Below the pieces are notes generated by a model. The model ran no database searches. It was not told the origin of the DNA and saw nothing but the letters and a program-made list of their open reading frames with translations. 26,240 nucleotides of DNA from CAISGS01 sp044376615 (lineage in GTDB: Bacteria; Pseudomonadota; Alphaproteobacteria; Caulobacterales; Caulobacteraceae). Numbering within the stretch: the stretch's first letter is position 1; the number at the start of each line of letters is the position of its first letter. Made by a program: the position numbers and the translations under genes. The stretch covers positions 1 to 26,240 of the forward strand of contig JBILKO010000028.1 of NCBI GenBank assembly GCA_044376615.1. The letters are read 5' to 3'. Positions 1 to 9,174 of the stretch are shown here, piece after piece.

Positions 1-2
1 AC

Positions 3-1442
3 CGTCCGCTTTCCAGTCTGGTCCACAAAGACCTGAGCGTGGACCCGTTGATCAATGTAGTAACCGCCGATAGTCGCAAAGCCGGACCCGGCGTCCTATT
101 TGCTGCCCTACCTGGCACCAAGGTCGACGGCGCGAGCTTTATTCCGGCGGCAGTTGACGCCGGCGCTGCAGCTATCTTGGGCAGTCTCGATACGCCCGAT
201 CAAAGTGTGCCGGTTGTTCGCGTCACCGACCCACGCCGTGCCTATGCCCTGGCCTCCAAGGCCTTATGTAACCGCCAACCTCAGGTCTGCGTGGCCGTGA
301 CGGGAACCAATGGCAAGACCTCAGTCGCTACCTTCTGTCGGCAGATTTTTGAAGCCCTTGGCCATAAGGCGGCCAGCATGGGCACGCTCGGCGTCACTGC
401 TATGGGTCAGCAGCTCACTCCGCCCGGTTTGACCACGCCCGATGCGGCCGATCTTGCTGAGATGATGGCCCGCCTGGCCGATATGGGCGTGACCCATCTG
501 GCGCTTGAAGCGTCGTCGCATGGCATAGATCAGCGCCGTCTAGACGGTGTCGATCTCACCGCCGCTGCCTTTTTGAATCTGACCCAGGATCATCTGGACT
601 ATCACGGCGATATGGCCAGCTATGGCCGTGCCAAGCAAAGGCTGTTCGACACCCTTTTGCCGCGCGGTGCCACCGCTGTGCTAAATGCCGACAGCGACGC
701 CTTTGGCACATTTGCCGCGACCGCCGTCATGGCCGGTCAGACCGTCTTGTCGGTTGGTGAGCGCGGCCAGTCCTTGACCTTGAAATCGCGTGAGCTTTTG
801 CCGTCGGGTCAGCGCCTGGTCATTGGCTATGCAGGCGGTGAGGCCAAGTTAGACCTGCCGCTGGCAGGTGCTTTTCAAGCTGCCAATGCCTTGGCCGCAG
901 CTGGCCTGTGTATTGCGGCCGGTGAGGATACAGGCGCGGTCCTCGCGGCCCTAAGCAAACTCAAGGGCGCGCCTGGGCGTTTGCAGAGGGTCGGCACCGG
1001 GCCACGCGGCGGTGAGGCCTATGTCGATTACGCCCATACGCCCGATGGCTTGGAGACTGTGCTCGCCGCCTTAAGGCCCCATACCCAAGGCCGTTTGATC
1101 GTGGTGTTTGGCGCTGGCGGGGATCGCGATCGGGGCAAGCGACCGCAAATGGGCGCGATTGCGGCGCGGCTGGCGGATATTGCCATTGTGACCGATGACA
1201 ATCCGCGCTCAGAAGACCCAGCGTCTATCCGCGCCGCTATTCTCGCCGATGCTCCACGCGCGCTGGATATAGGCGATCGACGCGCGGCAATCGGTCATGC
1301 GGCCACTCTCTTAACCTCAGGTGACGTATTGGTGGTCGCGGGCAAGGGTCATGAGCAGGGTCAAACCATTGCCGGAACCGTGCATCCCTTTGATGATGTT
1401 CACGAAACGGCTACTGCCTTGGGGCTGGAGGCATCGGCATGA
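3..1442 (+). CDS. murE: UDP-MurNAc-tripeptide synthetase MurE (meso-DAP-adding), 5'-partial
   Basis: Cytoplasmic Mur ligase that adds the third stem-peptide residue to UDP-MurNAc-L-Ala-D-Glu using ATP. Numbering from the GTG at 39, the substrate-binding start TADSRK lies near residues 9-14, the ATP-binding loop TGTNGKTS at 88-95, and DNPR at 387-390. DNPR is the family signature for meso-diaminopimelate rather than lysine. The frame stays open upstream of the GTG to the window edge, and the upstream residues look like the usual MurE N-terminus (a Leu-Ser-rich stretch before DP-I-x-x-VTADSR). I therefore think the true start lies outside the window and the gene is cut; GTG 39 is a less likely internal start. 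The stop overlaps the murF start by 4 nt (ATGA), so the two are probably translationally coupled. Identity is very secure; only the start is uncertain. Confidence 0.95.
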   Translation, partial: RPLSSLVHKDLSVDPLINVVTADSRKAGPGVLFAALPGTKVDGASFIPAAVDAGAAAILGSLDTPDQSVPVVRVTDPRRAYALASKALCNRQPQVCVAVTGTNGKTSVATFCRQIFEALGHKAASMGTLGVTAMGQQLTPPGLTTPDAADLAEMMARLADMGVTHLALEASSHGIDQRRLDGVDLTAAAFLNLTQDHLDYHGDMASYGRAKQRLFDTLLPRGATAVLNADSDAFGTFAATAVMAGQTVLSVGERGQSLTLKSRELLPSGQRLVIGYAGGEAKLDLPLAGAFQAANALAAAGLCIAAGEDTGAVLAALSKLKGAPGRLQRVGTGPRGGEAYVDYAHTPDGLETVLAALRPHTQGRLIVVFGAGGDRDRGKRPQMGAIAARLADIAIVTDDNPRSEDPASIRAAILADAPRALDIGDRRAAIGHAATLLTSGDVLVVAGKGHEQGQTIAGTVHPFDDVHETATALGLEASA

Positions 1443-2830
1443 CCCGGCCGCTCTGGACGCGCGATGAGATGATTGCCGCGACCGGCGGCCTTGGTCTGGG
1501 CCCCGATTTTAGCGCTGAAGGCCTTGCGATCGATACACGCGAGCTGGCGTCCGGGGATCTGTTTATAGCCCTATCCGGCGTGCGGGATGGCCATGATTTT
1601 ATCGATCAGGCCATGACCAACGGGGCGGCTGGCGCCCTTGTTAGCCAACCGGTTTCAGGTCCCGCAGTGCGCGTGCCAGAGGTCCTGGTCGGTCTGGAAC
1701 TGATGGGCATCTTTGCTCGCAAACGCGCTGGCGCCGCACGCCGGGGTGCGATTACTGGCTCGGTCGGCAAGACCAGCTTGACCCAGGCTGTGGCAACGGG
1801 CCTGGCTATAGCGGGGCATGGCCATTGCTCGGTTAAGTCTTTCAATAATCATATTGGTGTGCCGCTCACGCTTGCGCGCATGCCCGCCGATACACAACGG
1901 GCTGTGTTTGAGCTGGGCATGAACCATGCCGGCGAAATCGAACCCCTAAGCCGGATGGTCGCTCCACATGTGGTCTGCATCACGACGGTCGGCCCGGTCC
2001 ATATAGAAAACTTCGCTGATGGGGAGGCCGGGGTGGCCAGAGCCAAGGCCGAGATCTTTGCTGGTCTGGAGCCTGGCGGCATTGCCATTTTAAACGCCGA
2101 TAATCGCTGGTTTGGAACCTTGGCTGAGGCCGCAAAGGCCGTTGGTGCTGAAATTCGCAGTTTTGGCGCGGCTGGCCGCAATGCCGCTCAGCTTGTTGAT
2201 ATCCAGTCCAGCAGTAATGGATCAAAGGTCAAGGCGATTATCCATGGCAAGACGGTGCAGTTTCCGATCCTCCAGGTCGGCGATCACTGGGGCCATAATA
2301 GCCTTGCAGCCATTCTAATGCTCGAAGCCCTGGGCCTAGACCAGGCCTTGGCGATCGACGCACTCGGCCAGTTTGGGCCCTTAGCGGGTAGAGGTGCCGA
2401 GCGGACCATTCGACTGGCGGGCGGCAGCCTTAGTCTGATTGACGAAAGCTATAATGCCAATCCCGTCTCCATGGCCGCTGCGCTCAAGACCCTCGGGGCA
2501 CGGCAGGCCAATGGCCGAAAGATCGCCGTCCTGACCGATATGCTCGAGCTGGGCGAGGCAGGACCTGCGCTTCACGCCCAGGTTTCAGAGGCGGTGACCC
2601 AGGCCGGAGTCGATCTAGTATTTTGCTGTGGACCCTTAATGAAATCTTTATGGGAAGCCCTAGCCCCGACTCAAAGAGGCGGCTACGCCCCTGATGCTGG
2701 CCGATTAGTCGATCAGGTCCTATCGGCGGTTACGGCGGGCGATCTTGTCATGGTCAAGGGTTCAAACGGGTCGAAAGCCTCGCAGATTGCGGCGGCGATT
2801 ATGGCAATGGATGTCGGGGGGCAGGTCTGA
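1439..2830 (+). CDS. murF: UDP-MurNAc-tripeptide-D-Ala-D-Ala ligase MurF
   Basis: Cytoplasmic Mur ligase that joins D-Ala-D-Ala to UDP-MurNAc-tripeptide, completing the pentapeptide precursor. At 463 aa it has normal length. The early substrate-binding motif (AIDTREL) sits near residue 30. The ATP loop TGSVGKTS at 106-113 has Val where many MurF proteins have Asn, a variant I recall as common in alphaproteobacteria and not a defect. ESYNANP, the central-domain signature, lies about two thirds along. The ATG lies inside the end of murE (ATGA overlap), and the stop shares one base with the mraY start (TGATG), so all three are probably on one message. The dipeptide substrate is made by ddl further along the same cluster. 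Confidence 0.97.
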   Translation: MTRPLWTRDEMIAATGGLGLGPDFSAEGLAIDTRELASGDLFIALSGVRDGHDFIDQAMTNGAAGALVSQPVSGPAVRVPEVLVGLELMGIFARKRAGAARRGAITGSVGKTSLTQAVATGLAIAGHGHCSVKSFNNHIGVPLTLARMPADTQRAVFELGMNHAGEIEPLSRMVAPHVVCITTVGPVHIENFADGEAGVARAKAEIFAGLEPGGIAILNADNRWFGTLAEAAKAVGAEIRSFGAAGRNAAQLVDIQSSSNGSKVKAIIHGKTVQFPILQVGDHWGHNSLAAILMLEALGLDQALAIDALGQFGPLAGRGAERTIRLAGGSLSLIDESYNANPVSMAAALKTLGARQANGRKIAVLTDMLELGEAGPALHAQVSEAVTQAGVDLVFCCGPLMKSLWEALAPTQRGGYAPDAGRLVDQVLSAVTAGDLVMVKGSNGSKASQIAAAIMAMDVGGQV

Positions 2831-3942
2831 TGCTGTATTTGTTATATGAGCGACTGGCGGAATATAAGTCGCATATTCCGATCCTTAACCTCATGAAATA
2901 CCTGACTTTCCGTACTGGAATGGCCATATTCACGGCTCAGATTATCACTATAGCCATGGGCTCGCGGTTCATCCGCTGGATGCGGGCGCGCCAGGGCAAG
3001 GGGCAGCCGATCCGTACCGATGGCATTGCCCGCCATGTGGTCGAAAAGGCCGGAACCCCCACCATGGGCGGCTTTATGATCTTGGCCGGGCTGGTCGTTT
3101 CAACCCTGCTTTGGGCCGATTTGAGCAATGTCCATGTCTGGGTCGTCTTGATGGTGACTACCGGTTTTGGGTTGCTCGGCTTTTTGGATGACTATGCCAA
3201 GGTGACCAAACAGACCACAGCCGGGGTGTCCGGCCCGATGAAGCTCGTTTTTCAGTTCGCCCTGACCCTGGCCGCAGTCTTTATCCTGATCCAGTTTGGC
3301 GACCGGCCGCTTGAGGCACCTGGCCTCTCGACCTCGGTCGCCTTTCCAATCTTTAAGCGTCTTCTAATTGACCTTGGTTGGGTCTATATGGCGTTCGCAG
3401 CTTTTGTGATTGTCGGGGCCTCGAATGCGGTCAATCTGACCGATGGCCTCGATGGCCTAGCGATTGTGCCGGTCATGATTGCCTCGGCCGCCTTTGGCTT
3501 GATCGCCTATCTGGTCGGCAATTATGTTTTTGCCCAGTATTTGCAGCTGCACTTTGTCCCTGGCGTTGGAGAGATCGCGGTCTTTTGCGGCGCCATGATT
3601 GGGGCAGGCCTGGGCTTTCTTTGGTATAATGCGCCGCCGGCCAAGATCTTTATGGGCGACACAGGCTCACTGGCCCTAGGCGGCGCTCTGGGCACGGTGG
3701 CCGTAGCGACCAAGCATGAGATCGTGCTGGCGATTATTGGCGGCCTGTTCGTGCTCGAGGCCGTTTCGGTCATGGTGCAGGTGGCCTCGTTCAAGTTGAC
3801 GGGCAAACGCGTCTTTCGCATGGCCCCCATCCATCATCATTTCGAAAAGCTGGGTTGGGCTGAATCCACCGTGGTGATCCGGTTTTGGATCATTAGTGTC
3901 GTGTTGGCCCTGATCGGGCTAGCCACGTTGAAACTCAGATAG
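2830..3942 (+). CDS. mraY: Phospho-MurNAc-pentapeptide translocase MraY
   Basis: Integral inner-membrane enzyme that transfers phospho-MurNAc-pentapeptide from UDP to undecaprenyl phosphate, giving lipid I. The 370-residue product is strongly hydrophobic with about ten predicted membrane segments. Active-site signatures of the family are visible: DDYAK at 120-124, NLTDGLDGLA starting at 202, NAPPAKIFMGDTGS in a cytoplasmic loop, and MAPIHHHFE with the three histidines at 335-337. The N-terminal part (LYERLAEYKSHIPILNLMKYLTFR) is typical for proteobacterial MraY and supports the ATG at 2830. The start shares one base with the murF stop; murD follows after 10 nt. Confidence 0.97.
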   Translation: MLYLLYERLAEYKSHIPILNLMKYLTFRTGMAIFTAQIITIAMGSRFIRWMRARQGKGQPIRTDGIARHVVEKAGTPTMGGFMILAGLVVSTLLWADLSNVHVWVVLMVTTGFGLLGFLDDYAKVTKQTTAGVSGPMKLVFQFALTLAAVFILIQFGDRPLEAPGLSTSVAFPIFKRLLIDLGWVYMAFAAFVIVGASNAVNLTDGLDGLAIVPVMIASAAFGLIAYLVGNYVFAQYLQLHFVPGVGEIAVFCGAMIGAGLGFLWYNAPPAKIFMGDTGSLALGGALGTVAVATKHEIVLAIIGGLFVLEAVSVMVQVASFKLTGKRVFRMAPIHHHFEKLGWAESTVVIRFWIISVVLALIGLATLKLR

Positions 3943-3952
3943 GGGCAGTATC

Positions 3953-5380
3953 GTGATCCCGGTCACAGGCTTTGACGGCAAGACGGTTGCGGTATTCGGC
4001 CTTGGCCGGACCGGGCTGACCGCTGCCCGTGCCCTGATGGCTGGCGGTGCACGAGTCGCGCTTTGGGATGAAAAGCCTGCAGCGCGCGAGGCGGCAGCAG
4101 CCGAAGGGTTTGATCTGGTCGACCTCAATACGGCTGATTGGAGCCACTTCGATGCCCTGATGCAGTCGCCTGGCGTACCGCTCACCCATCCCCGTCCGCA
4201 TTGGACCGTAGAGAAGGCCCAGGCTGCCGGGGTCGAGATCCTAGGCGATATTGAGCTTTTTGCCCGGACGGTAAATGCGGCACCCGACCATAAGCGGCCC
4301 AAGATCGTCGCGATTACGGGCACGAACGGCAAGTCCACCACGACCGCCCTGATCGGCCATATCTGCGCCATGGCAGGCAAGGACACACGCATTGGCGGCA
4401 ATATCGGCTTTGGAGTCCTGGGGCTCGACGATATGCATGGCGGCGCGGTCTATGTGCTTGAGGTTTCGTCCTATCAGCTGGACCTGACCAAGAGTCTTAA
4501 GCCCAATGTCTCAGTGCTTTTGAACATTACGCCCGACCATCTTGATCGCCATGGCGGCATGGATGGCTATGTCGCTGCCAAGCGCAGGATCCTTTTGAAC
4601 CAGGGCGTCGGTGACACGGCCGTGGTCGGGGTCGACGACGCCTGGTGCCAACGCATCTGTACCGAAATCACAGCCGCCAATAAGCGGACCATTCGCCCAA
4701 TCTCGGCTGGCCGGTCCATGGGCCGAGGTGTCTATGTCCTGCAGGGCGTTCTTTACGACGGCACGGGCGATCGGGTGATTGAGGTTGCGGACCTTAACTT
4801 GGCGCGCTCCCTACCGGGCCGCCACAACTGGCAAAATGCGGCGGCGGCCTATGCCGCTGTGCGGGCGCTAGGCTTATCGCAAGAAGACGCGGCCAATGGC
4901 TTATTATCCTTCCCAGGCCTGGCCCATCGCATGGAGACGGTGGCCATTATTGGTCGGGTGCGGCTGGTCAATGACTCCAAGGCGACCAATGCCGATGCGG
5001 CCCGTCAGGCCCTGAGCAGTTACCCGCGCATGCACTGGATCGCCGGAGGCGTGCCCAAGTCTGGCGGTATCGAGCCCCTAGGCGACCTGTTTGATAAGGT
5101 CGCTAAGGCCTATCTGATCGGTGAAGCCGCTGAGGCGTTTGCCAAGACGCTCGACGGCAAGGTCCCTTACGGTCTCTATGACAGCCTGGCCGATGCCACG
5201 GCGGCGGCCTTTGTCGATGCGGCGGCAGAAGCCAAACAGGGCCGAACCGACGCCCTGGTGCTTTTGTCTCCAGCCTGCGCTTCCTTTGATCAATTCCCAG
5301 ATTTTGAAGTTCGCGGCGAGGCGTTCCGCGAGGCAGTTCAAGGCCTGCTTGCGCTCGCTCCAAACGATGCTGTGGCCTGA
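3953..5380 (+). CDS. murD: UDP-MurNAc-L-Ala-D-Glu ligase MurD
   Basis: Cytoplasmic Mur ligase that adds D-glutamate to UDP-MurNAc-L-Ala. The 475-residue product begins with a Rossmann-like substrate domain (VAVFGLGRTGL near residue 10), followed by the ATP loop TGTNGKST at 122-129, VLEVSSYQL, and LNITPDHLDRH, all characteristic of MurD. The C-terminal domain keeps NDSKATNADAA and LLSPACASFDQF. A GTG start at 3953 is preferred because an AGGGG stretch lies just upstream and the Rossmann strand needs this N-terminus. The 10-nt gap after mraY and 18-nt gap before ftsW place it in the same operon. Confidence 0.96.
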   Translation: MIPVTGFDGKTVAVFGLGRTGLTAARALMAGGARVALWDEKPAAREAAAAEGFDLVDLNTADWSHFDALMQSPGVPLTHPRPHWTVEKAQAAGVEILGDIELFARTVNAAPDHKRPKIVAITGTNGKSTTTALIGHICAMAGKDTRIGGNIGFGVLGLDDMHGGAVYVLEVSSYQLDLTKSLKPNVSVLLNITPDHLDRHGGMDGYVAAKRRILLNQGVGDTAVVGVDDAWCQRICTEITAANKRTIRPISAGRSMGRGVYVLQGVLYDGTGDRVIEVADLNLARSLPGRHNWQNAAAAYAAVRALGLSQEDAANGLLSFPGLAHRMETVAIIGRVRLVNDSKATNADAARQALSSYPRMHWIAGGVPKSGGIEPLGDLFDKVAKAYLIGEAAEAFAKTLDGKVPYGLYDSLADATAAAFVDAAAEAKQGRTDALVLLSPACASFDQFPDFEVRGEAFREAVQGLLALAPNDAVA

Positions 5381-5398
5381 AGGGTGAAGGACTAGGCC

Positions 5399-6586
5399 AT
5401 GACCGCACCCAGCCAATACCATGCCTTTTCCCGCGATGATCGCTCGGCCGTTGCCAATTGGTGGTGGACGACGGATCGATGGCTTTTGGGCGCGGCATCG
5501 GTTCTGATAGTTATAGGCGTTTTATTGTCCTTTACTTCTAGTCCCGCAGCAGCCGGGCGGATGAACATTGGTGATCCGTTCCATTTTGCGCTGCGCCAAG
5601 CTGTGTTTGCCAGCATGGGCGCGGTCATCATGTTGGGTGTTTCAACCCTGTCGCCACGCGGGGTTAAGCGGGCCTGCTTTGTAATCTATCTGGTTTCGGT
5701 CCTGATCATGATGGCCCTGCCGTTCTTAGGTCATACCGCAAAGGGCGCGACGCGTTGGCTTCAGCTCGGCGGGTTTTCACTGCAGCCGTCCGAACTGATG
5801 AAGCCGAGCCTGATCGTTTTGGCGGCCTGGATGTTTGCTGAGGGGCAAAAGGGCCAGGGCGTTCCCGGCGTTTCGATCGCGTTTGGGCTTTTGTTCTTGT
5901 CAGCAATTTTGCTGCTGATCCAGCCTGATGTAGGTCAGACCATATTAATCACCACGGCCTTTGCGGCCGTATTCTGGATCGCCGGCATGCCCTTAACATG
6001 GATCTTGCTCGTGGCCTTGGTCGGTATTCCGTTGCTCGGTAGCACCTATTTTATCTTTGGCCATGTCGCCAGCCGGGTCGACCGGTTCCTTAATCCTGGC
6101 AGTGCTGATACCCATCAGGTGGACCGGGCCATGGAGGCAATCGCCAATGGTGGCCTATTCGGTCGTGGCCCAGGCGAAGGCGTCATGAAGCGGCATGTGC
6201 CCGATTTGCATACCGATTTCATCTATTCCGTCGCGGCAGAAGAATACGGGCTAGTCTTTTCGCTTTTGCTGATTGGGTTGTTCTCAGTGATCGTGCTGCG
6301 GGGCCTTTTCCGGGCTATGAAACTGTCGGATCCGTTTGAACAGGCCGCCGCGGCCGGGCTGTTTGTTCTGCTTGGCGAACAAGCCGTTATTAATGTGGCG
6401 GTTAATCTGAACCTGATTCCGACCAAGGGCATGACCTTGCCCTTCCTGTCCTATGGCGGTTCCAGCATGTTTGGCATGGCCTTAACCGTGGGGTTGGCCT
6501 TGGCACTAACGCGGCGCAGGCCTGGGGCCTATGCCCAAGGCCAAGACCCCTCACAGGCGCTCGACCAAAGATCCCCCGCAACATGA
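5399..6586 (+). CDS. ftsW: Septal peptidoglycan polymerase FtsW (SEDS family)
   Basis: Inner-membrane SEDS glycosyltransferase that polymerises lipid II at the division site together with the class B PBP FtsI; ftsI would be expected upstream, outside the window. The 395-residue product has about ten hydrophobic segments after a cytoplasmic N-terminus of about 25 residues. Family signatures are present: GATRWLQLGGFSLQPSEL, LIQPDVGQT, the loop HTDFIYSVAAEE with Asp273 at the position of the Asp required by SEDS polymerases, and LPFLSYGGSSM near the C-terminus. A good AAGGA ribosome site precedes the ATG. The stop overlaps the murG start (ATGA). The presence of murG and ftsA/Z in the cluster supports FtsW rather than RodA. 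Confidence 0.95.
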   Translation: MTAPSQYHAFSRDDRSAVANWWWTTDRWLLGAASVLIVIGVLLSFTSSPAAAGRMNIGDPFHFALRQAVFASMGAVIMLGVSTLSPRGVKRACFVIYLVSVLIMMALPFLGHTAKGATRWLQLGGFSLQPSELMKPSLIVLAAWMFAEGQKGQGVPGVSIAFGLLFLSAILLLIQPDVGQTILITTAFAAVFWIAGMPLTWILLVALVGIPLLGSTYFIFGHVASRVDRFLNPGSADTHQVDRAMEAIANGGLFGRGPGEGVMKRHVPDLHTDFIYSVAAEEYGLVFSLLLIGLFSVIVLRGLFRAMKLSDPFEQAAAAGLFVLLGEQAVINVAVNLNLIPTKGMTLPFLSYGGSSMFGMALTVGLALALTRRRPGAYAQGQDPSQALDQRSPAT

Positions 6587-7683
6587 GGAAGATTGCCGTC
6601 ATTGCCGCTGGCGGGACCGGTGGCCACATGTTTCCTGCCCAGGCCTTGGCGGAGGTGCTGAACACGCGGGGCTGGCGGGTCGTTCTGGCGACCGACGACC
6701 GTGGCGCGGCCTTTGCGGACAAGTTTCCGGCGGAAAAGCGTATCGCACTATCAGCGGCGACCTATCGTCCAGGCGACCCGATCGGTATGGCCGGGGCCGG
6801 GGTGCGAGTATTGCGCGGCGTCGTTCAGGCGAGGGCCGCGTTTAAGGTGATCGATCCGGCGATTGTCATCGGCTTTGGCGGCTATCCCTCCTTGCCCGCC
6901 TTGCTCGCCGCCTTGTCGGCCCGGCGGGCGACCATGATCCATGAGCAAAATGCTGTTCTGGGCCGGGTAAACCGCCTGCTGGCCCCGCGCGTCGATTCTA
7001 TTGCCAGTGCCTTTCCCTTGCTAGAAAAGGCCGCGCCCAAGGTTCAAGCCCGCGCCGTGATTGTCGGCAACCCCGTGCGCCCGGAAATCCAGGCCTTGGC
7101 CAAGGCTGACTATGTGACGCCAACCGGCAAGACAAATCTGCTGATCACTGGCGGCAGCCAGGGTGCGCGGCTCTTGTCCGAGCTGATCCCAGCCGCGATC
7201 CAGCGCTTGCCAGAGGATTTGCGCCTCAGGCTAAACATCCAGCAACAGACCCGTCCTGAGTCAATGGATGGTGCCCGCAAGGCCTATGCGGATGCCCTGG
7301 TTGAGGCCGAGATTGCGCCCTTTTTTCGCGACATGGCCGGACGCCTGGCCGCTGCACATCTGGTCATTGGCCGGGCCGGGGCCTCGACGGTCAGCGAGCT
7401 GGCCGTAGCGGGTAAGCCCTCGATTCTGATCCCGCTTAAGATCGCCATGGATGACCACCAGACCTTTAATGCCCGGCTGCTCAGCGATGTTGGCGCGGCC
7501 CTAGTCCTGAAAGAAGACGATTTGACGGTCGACGCTATGGCAGATGCCTTGCGAGGCGTTTTAGCCGACGGTTCTGGCCTCAGCCGTATGGCCCAAGCGG
7601 CGCATAGCGTGGCAAGACCCGACGCGGCCGAGCGTCTGGGTGATCTTGTCGAGCGGACGGCCAAAATCCAATCCGACGTCTAA
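6583..7683 (+). CDS. murG: Undecaprenyldiphospho-muramoylpentapeptide GlcNAc transferase MurG
   Basis: Peripheral inner-membrane GT-B glycosyltransferase that adds GlcNAc to lipid I, forming lipid II. The 366-residue product starts with the glycine-rich loop AAGGTGGH (H15), followed by HEQNAVLGRVNR and the conserved GFGGYPS. The C-terminal UDP-GlcNAc domain has ITGGSQGAR and the signature GRAGASTVSELA. The ATG overlaps the ftsW stop by 4 nt, which suggests coupled translation of the lipid II synthase and the polymerase that uses it. A gap of 63-72 nt then precedes murC, the widest gap in the mur part of the cluster. Confidence 0.97.
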   Translation: MRKIAVIAAGGTGGHMFPAQALAEVLNTRGWRVVLATDDRGAAFADKFPAEKRIALSAATYRPGDPIGMAGAGVRVLRGVVQARAAFKVIDPAIVIGFGGYPSLPALLAALSARRATMIHEQNAVLGRVNRLLAPRVDSIASAFPLLEKAAPKVQARAVIVGNPVRPEIQALAKADYVTPTGKTNLLITGGSQGARLLSELIPAAIQRLPEDLRLRLNIQQQTRPESMDGARKAYADALVEAEIAPFFRDMAGRLAAAHLVIGRAGASTVSELAVAGKPSILIPLKIAMDDHQTFNARLLSDVGAALVLKEDDLTVDAMADALRGVLADGSGLSRMAQAAHSVARPDAAERLGDLVERTAKIQSDV

Positions 7684-7755
7684 ACTCGTGCCGATTTGCC
7701 TAAATTGCCTGCGCGTGGTTTGACCACCGTCGCAAATCATTTACCGATGGACCCT

Positions 7756-9165
7756 ATGAATAGTCGCCCCGTCCCCTTCGCGCTCGGCCCCGTGCATTTT
7801 ATTGGCATAGGCGGCATTGGCATGAGCGGCATTGCCGAGATCATGTTGCGGATTGGCTATGTGGTTCAAGGCTCCGACGCCAAGGCCAGCGCCAATACCG
7901 AGCGATTGGAAAAGCTCGGTGCCAAGATCTTTATTGGCCATGATGCGGCCCATGTCGAAGGCGCATCGGCCGTGGTCTATTCCACTGCGGTCAAGGCCGA
8001 TAATCCTGAAATGGTGGCAGGCCGCACCAAACGCCTGCCCCTAGTGCGCCGCGCCGAAATGTTGGCCGAGTTGATGCGGCTGCAATTCTCGGTTGCCGTC
8101 GGTGGTACCCATGGCAAGACCACAACCACGTCCATGATCGCGGCCTTGCTGGATGCGGGCGGCCTAGACCCCACCGTCGTCAATGGCGGCATCATCAATG
8201 CCTATGGCACCAATGCCAAGGTCGGCGAGGGCGACTGGATCGTCGTTGAGGCGGACGAAAGCGACGGCACCTTCCTAAAGCTGAAATCCACCGTGGCCGT
8301 GGTCACCAATATCGATCCCGAGCACCTGGACCATTACGGCGATTTCGATGCGGTCAAAAAAGCCTTCGAGGATTTTGTTGAAAACATCCCGTTTTATGGC
8401 TTTGCCGCCATTTGTCTGGATCATCCCGAGGTCCAGGCCCTGGCCTCGCGTGTCGAAAACCGGCGGCTGGTCACCTATGGGGTCAATCCCCAGGCCGAGG
8501 TGCGGGCAACCAATGTTACTATGGGCCCTGAAGGCGCGCGCTTTGACGTCAAGTTCTCGCCTCGCAATGGCGCGTCCACAAGCCTGATTGATCTGCACCT
8601 GCCCATGGCGGGCGACCACAATGTCGCCAATGCCTTGGCAGCTATTGCCGTGGCGCGTGAGTTAGGGGTCAGTGACGAAGCCATTCGCGCGGGCCTGACA
8701 GGCTTTGGCGGGGTCAAGCGGCGGTTTACGACCACGGGCGTGGCCAAGGGCGTTCGGGTGATCGATGATTATGGCCACCACCCGGTCGAGATTTCCTCCG
8801 TGCTCAAGGCGGCCCGTGCGGTCAGCCTGGGTAAGGTCGTCGCCGTGGTCCAGCCGCACCGCTATACACGCCTGCGTGACCTGTTTGCCGATTTCTGTAG
8901 CTGTTTCAACGATGCCGATGTGGTGATTGTCGCGGATGTATATACGGCGGGCGAAGCGCCCATTGCCGGCATTGATCGCGACGCCCTGGTCGAGGGCCTG
9001 CGCCGCTATGGTCACCGCAAGGTTTTGGCCCTGTCTAACCCCGCTGACCTAGCTGGCCTGGTCGCCAAGGAAACGGTGTCTGGTGACCTCGTGGTGCTTT
9101 TGGGCGCTGGAGATATTACAAGCTGGGCCTATGCCCTGCCTGGTCAGTTGGAAGCCCTGGCGTGA
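7756..9165 (+). CDS. murC: UDP-N-acetylmuramate-L-alanine ligase MurC
   Basis: First Mur ligase; it adds L-alanine to UDP-MurNAc in the cytoplasm. From the ATG at 7756 the product has 469 residues, normal for MurC. The Rossmann start HFIGIGGIGMSG lies at 14-25 and the ATP loop GGTHGKTTT from 116. NIDPEHLDHYG and DDYGHHPVEI, two strong MurC markers, follow. An in-frame ATG at 7747 would add three residues. A TTG at 7696 would add a 20-residue tail with no family support, so I reject it. No clear Shine-Dalgarno sequence is seen for either ATG. murB follows after 9 nt. Confidence 0.96.
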   Translation: MNSRPVPFALGPVHFIGIGGIGMSGIAEIMLRIGYVVQGSDAKASANTERLEKLGAKIFIGHDAAHVEGASAVVYSTAVKADNPEMVAGRTKRLPLVRRAEMLAELMRLQFSVAVGGTHGKTTTTSMIAALLDAGGLDPTVVNGGIINAYGTNAKVGEGDWIVVEADESDGTFLKLKSTVAVVTNIDPEHLDHYGDFDAVKKAFEDFVENIPFYGFAAICLDHPEVQALASRVENRRLVTYGVNPQAEVRATNVTMGPEGARFDVKFSPRNGASTSLIDLHLPMAGDHNVANALAAIAVARELGVSDEAIRAGLTGFGGVKRRFTTTGVAKGVRVIDDYGHHPVEISSVLKAARAVSLGKVVAVVQPHRYTRLRDLFADFCSCFNDADVVIVADVYTAGEAPIAGIDRDALVEGLRRYGHRKVLALSNPADLAGLVAKETVSGDLVVLLGAGDITSWAYALPGQLEALA

Positions 9166-9174
9166 GCAACCCTT

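Noticed and set aside
7696..7755. TTG start giving a longer MurC
   Set aside because: The added residues do not resemble MurC and TTG lacks a ribosome site; ATG 7747 or 7756 is preferred.
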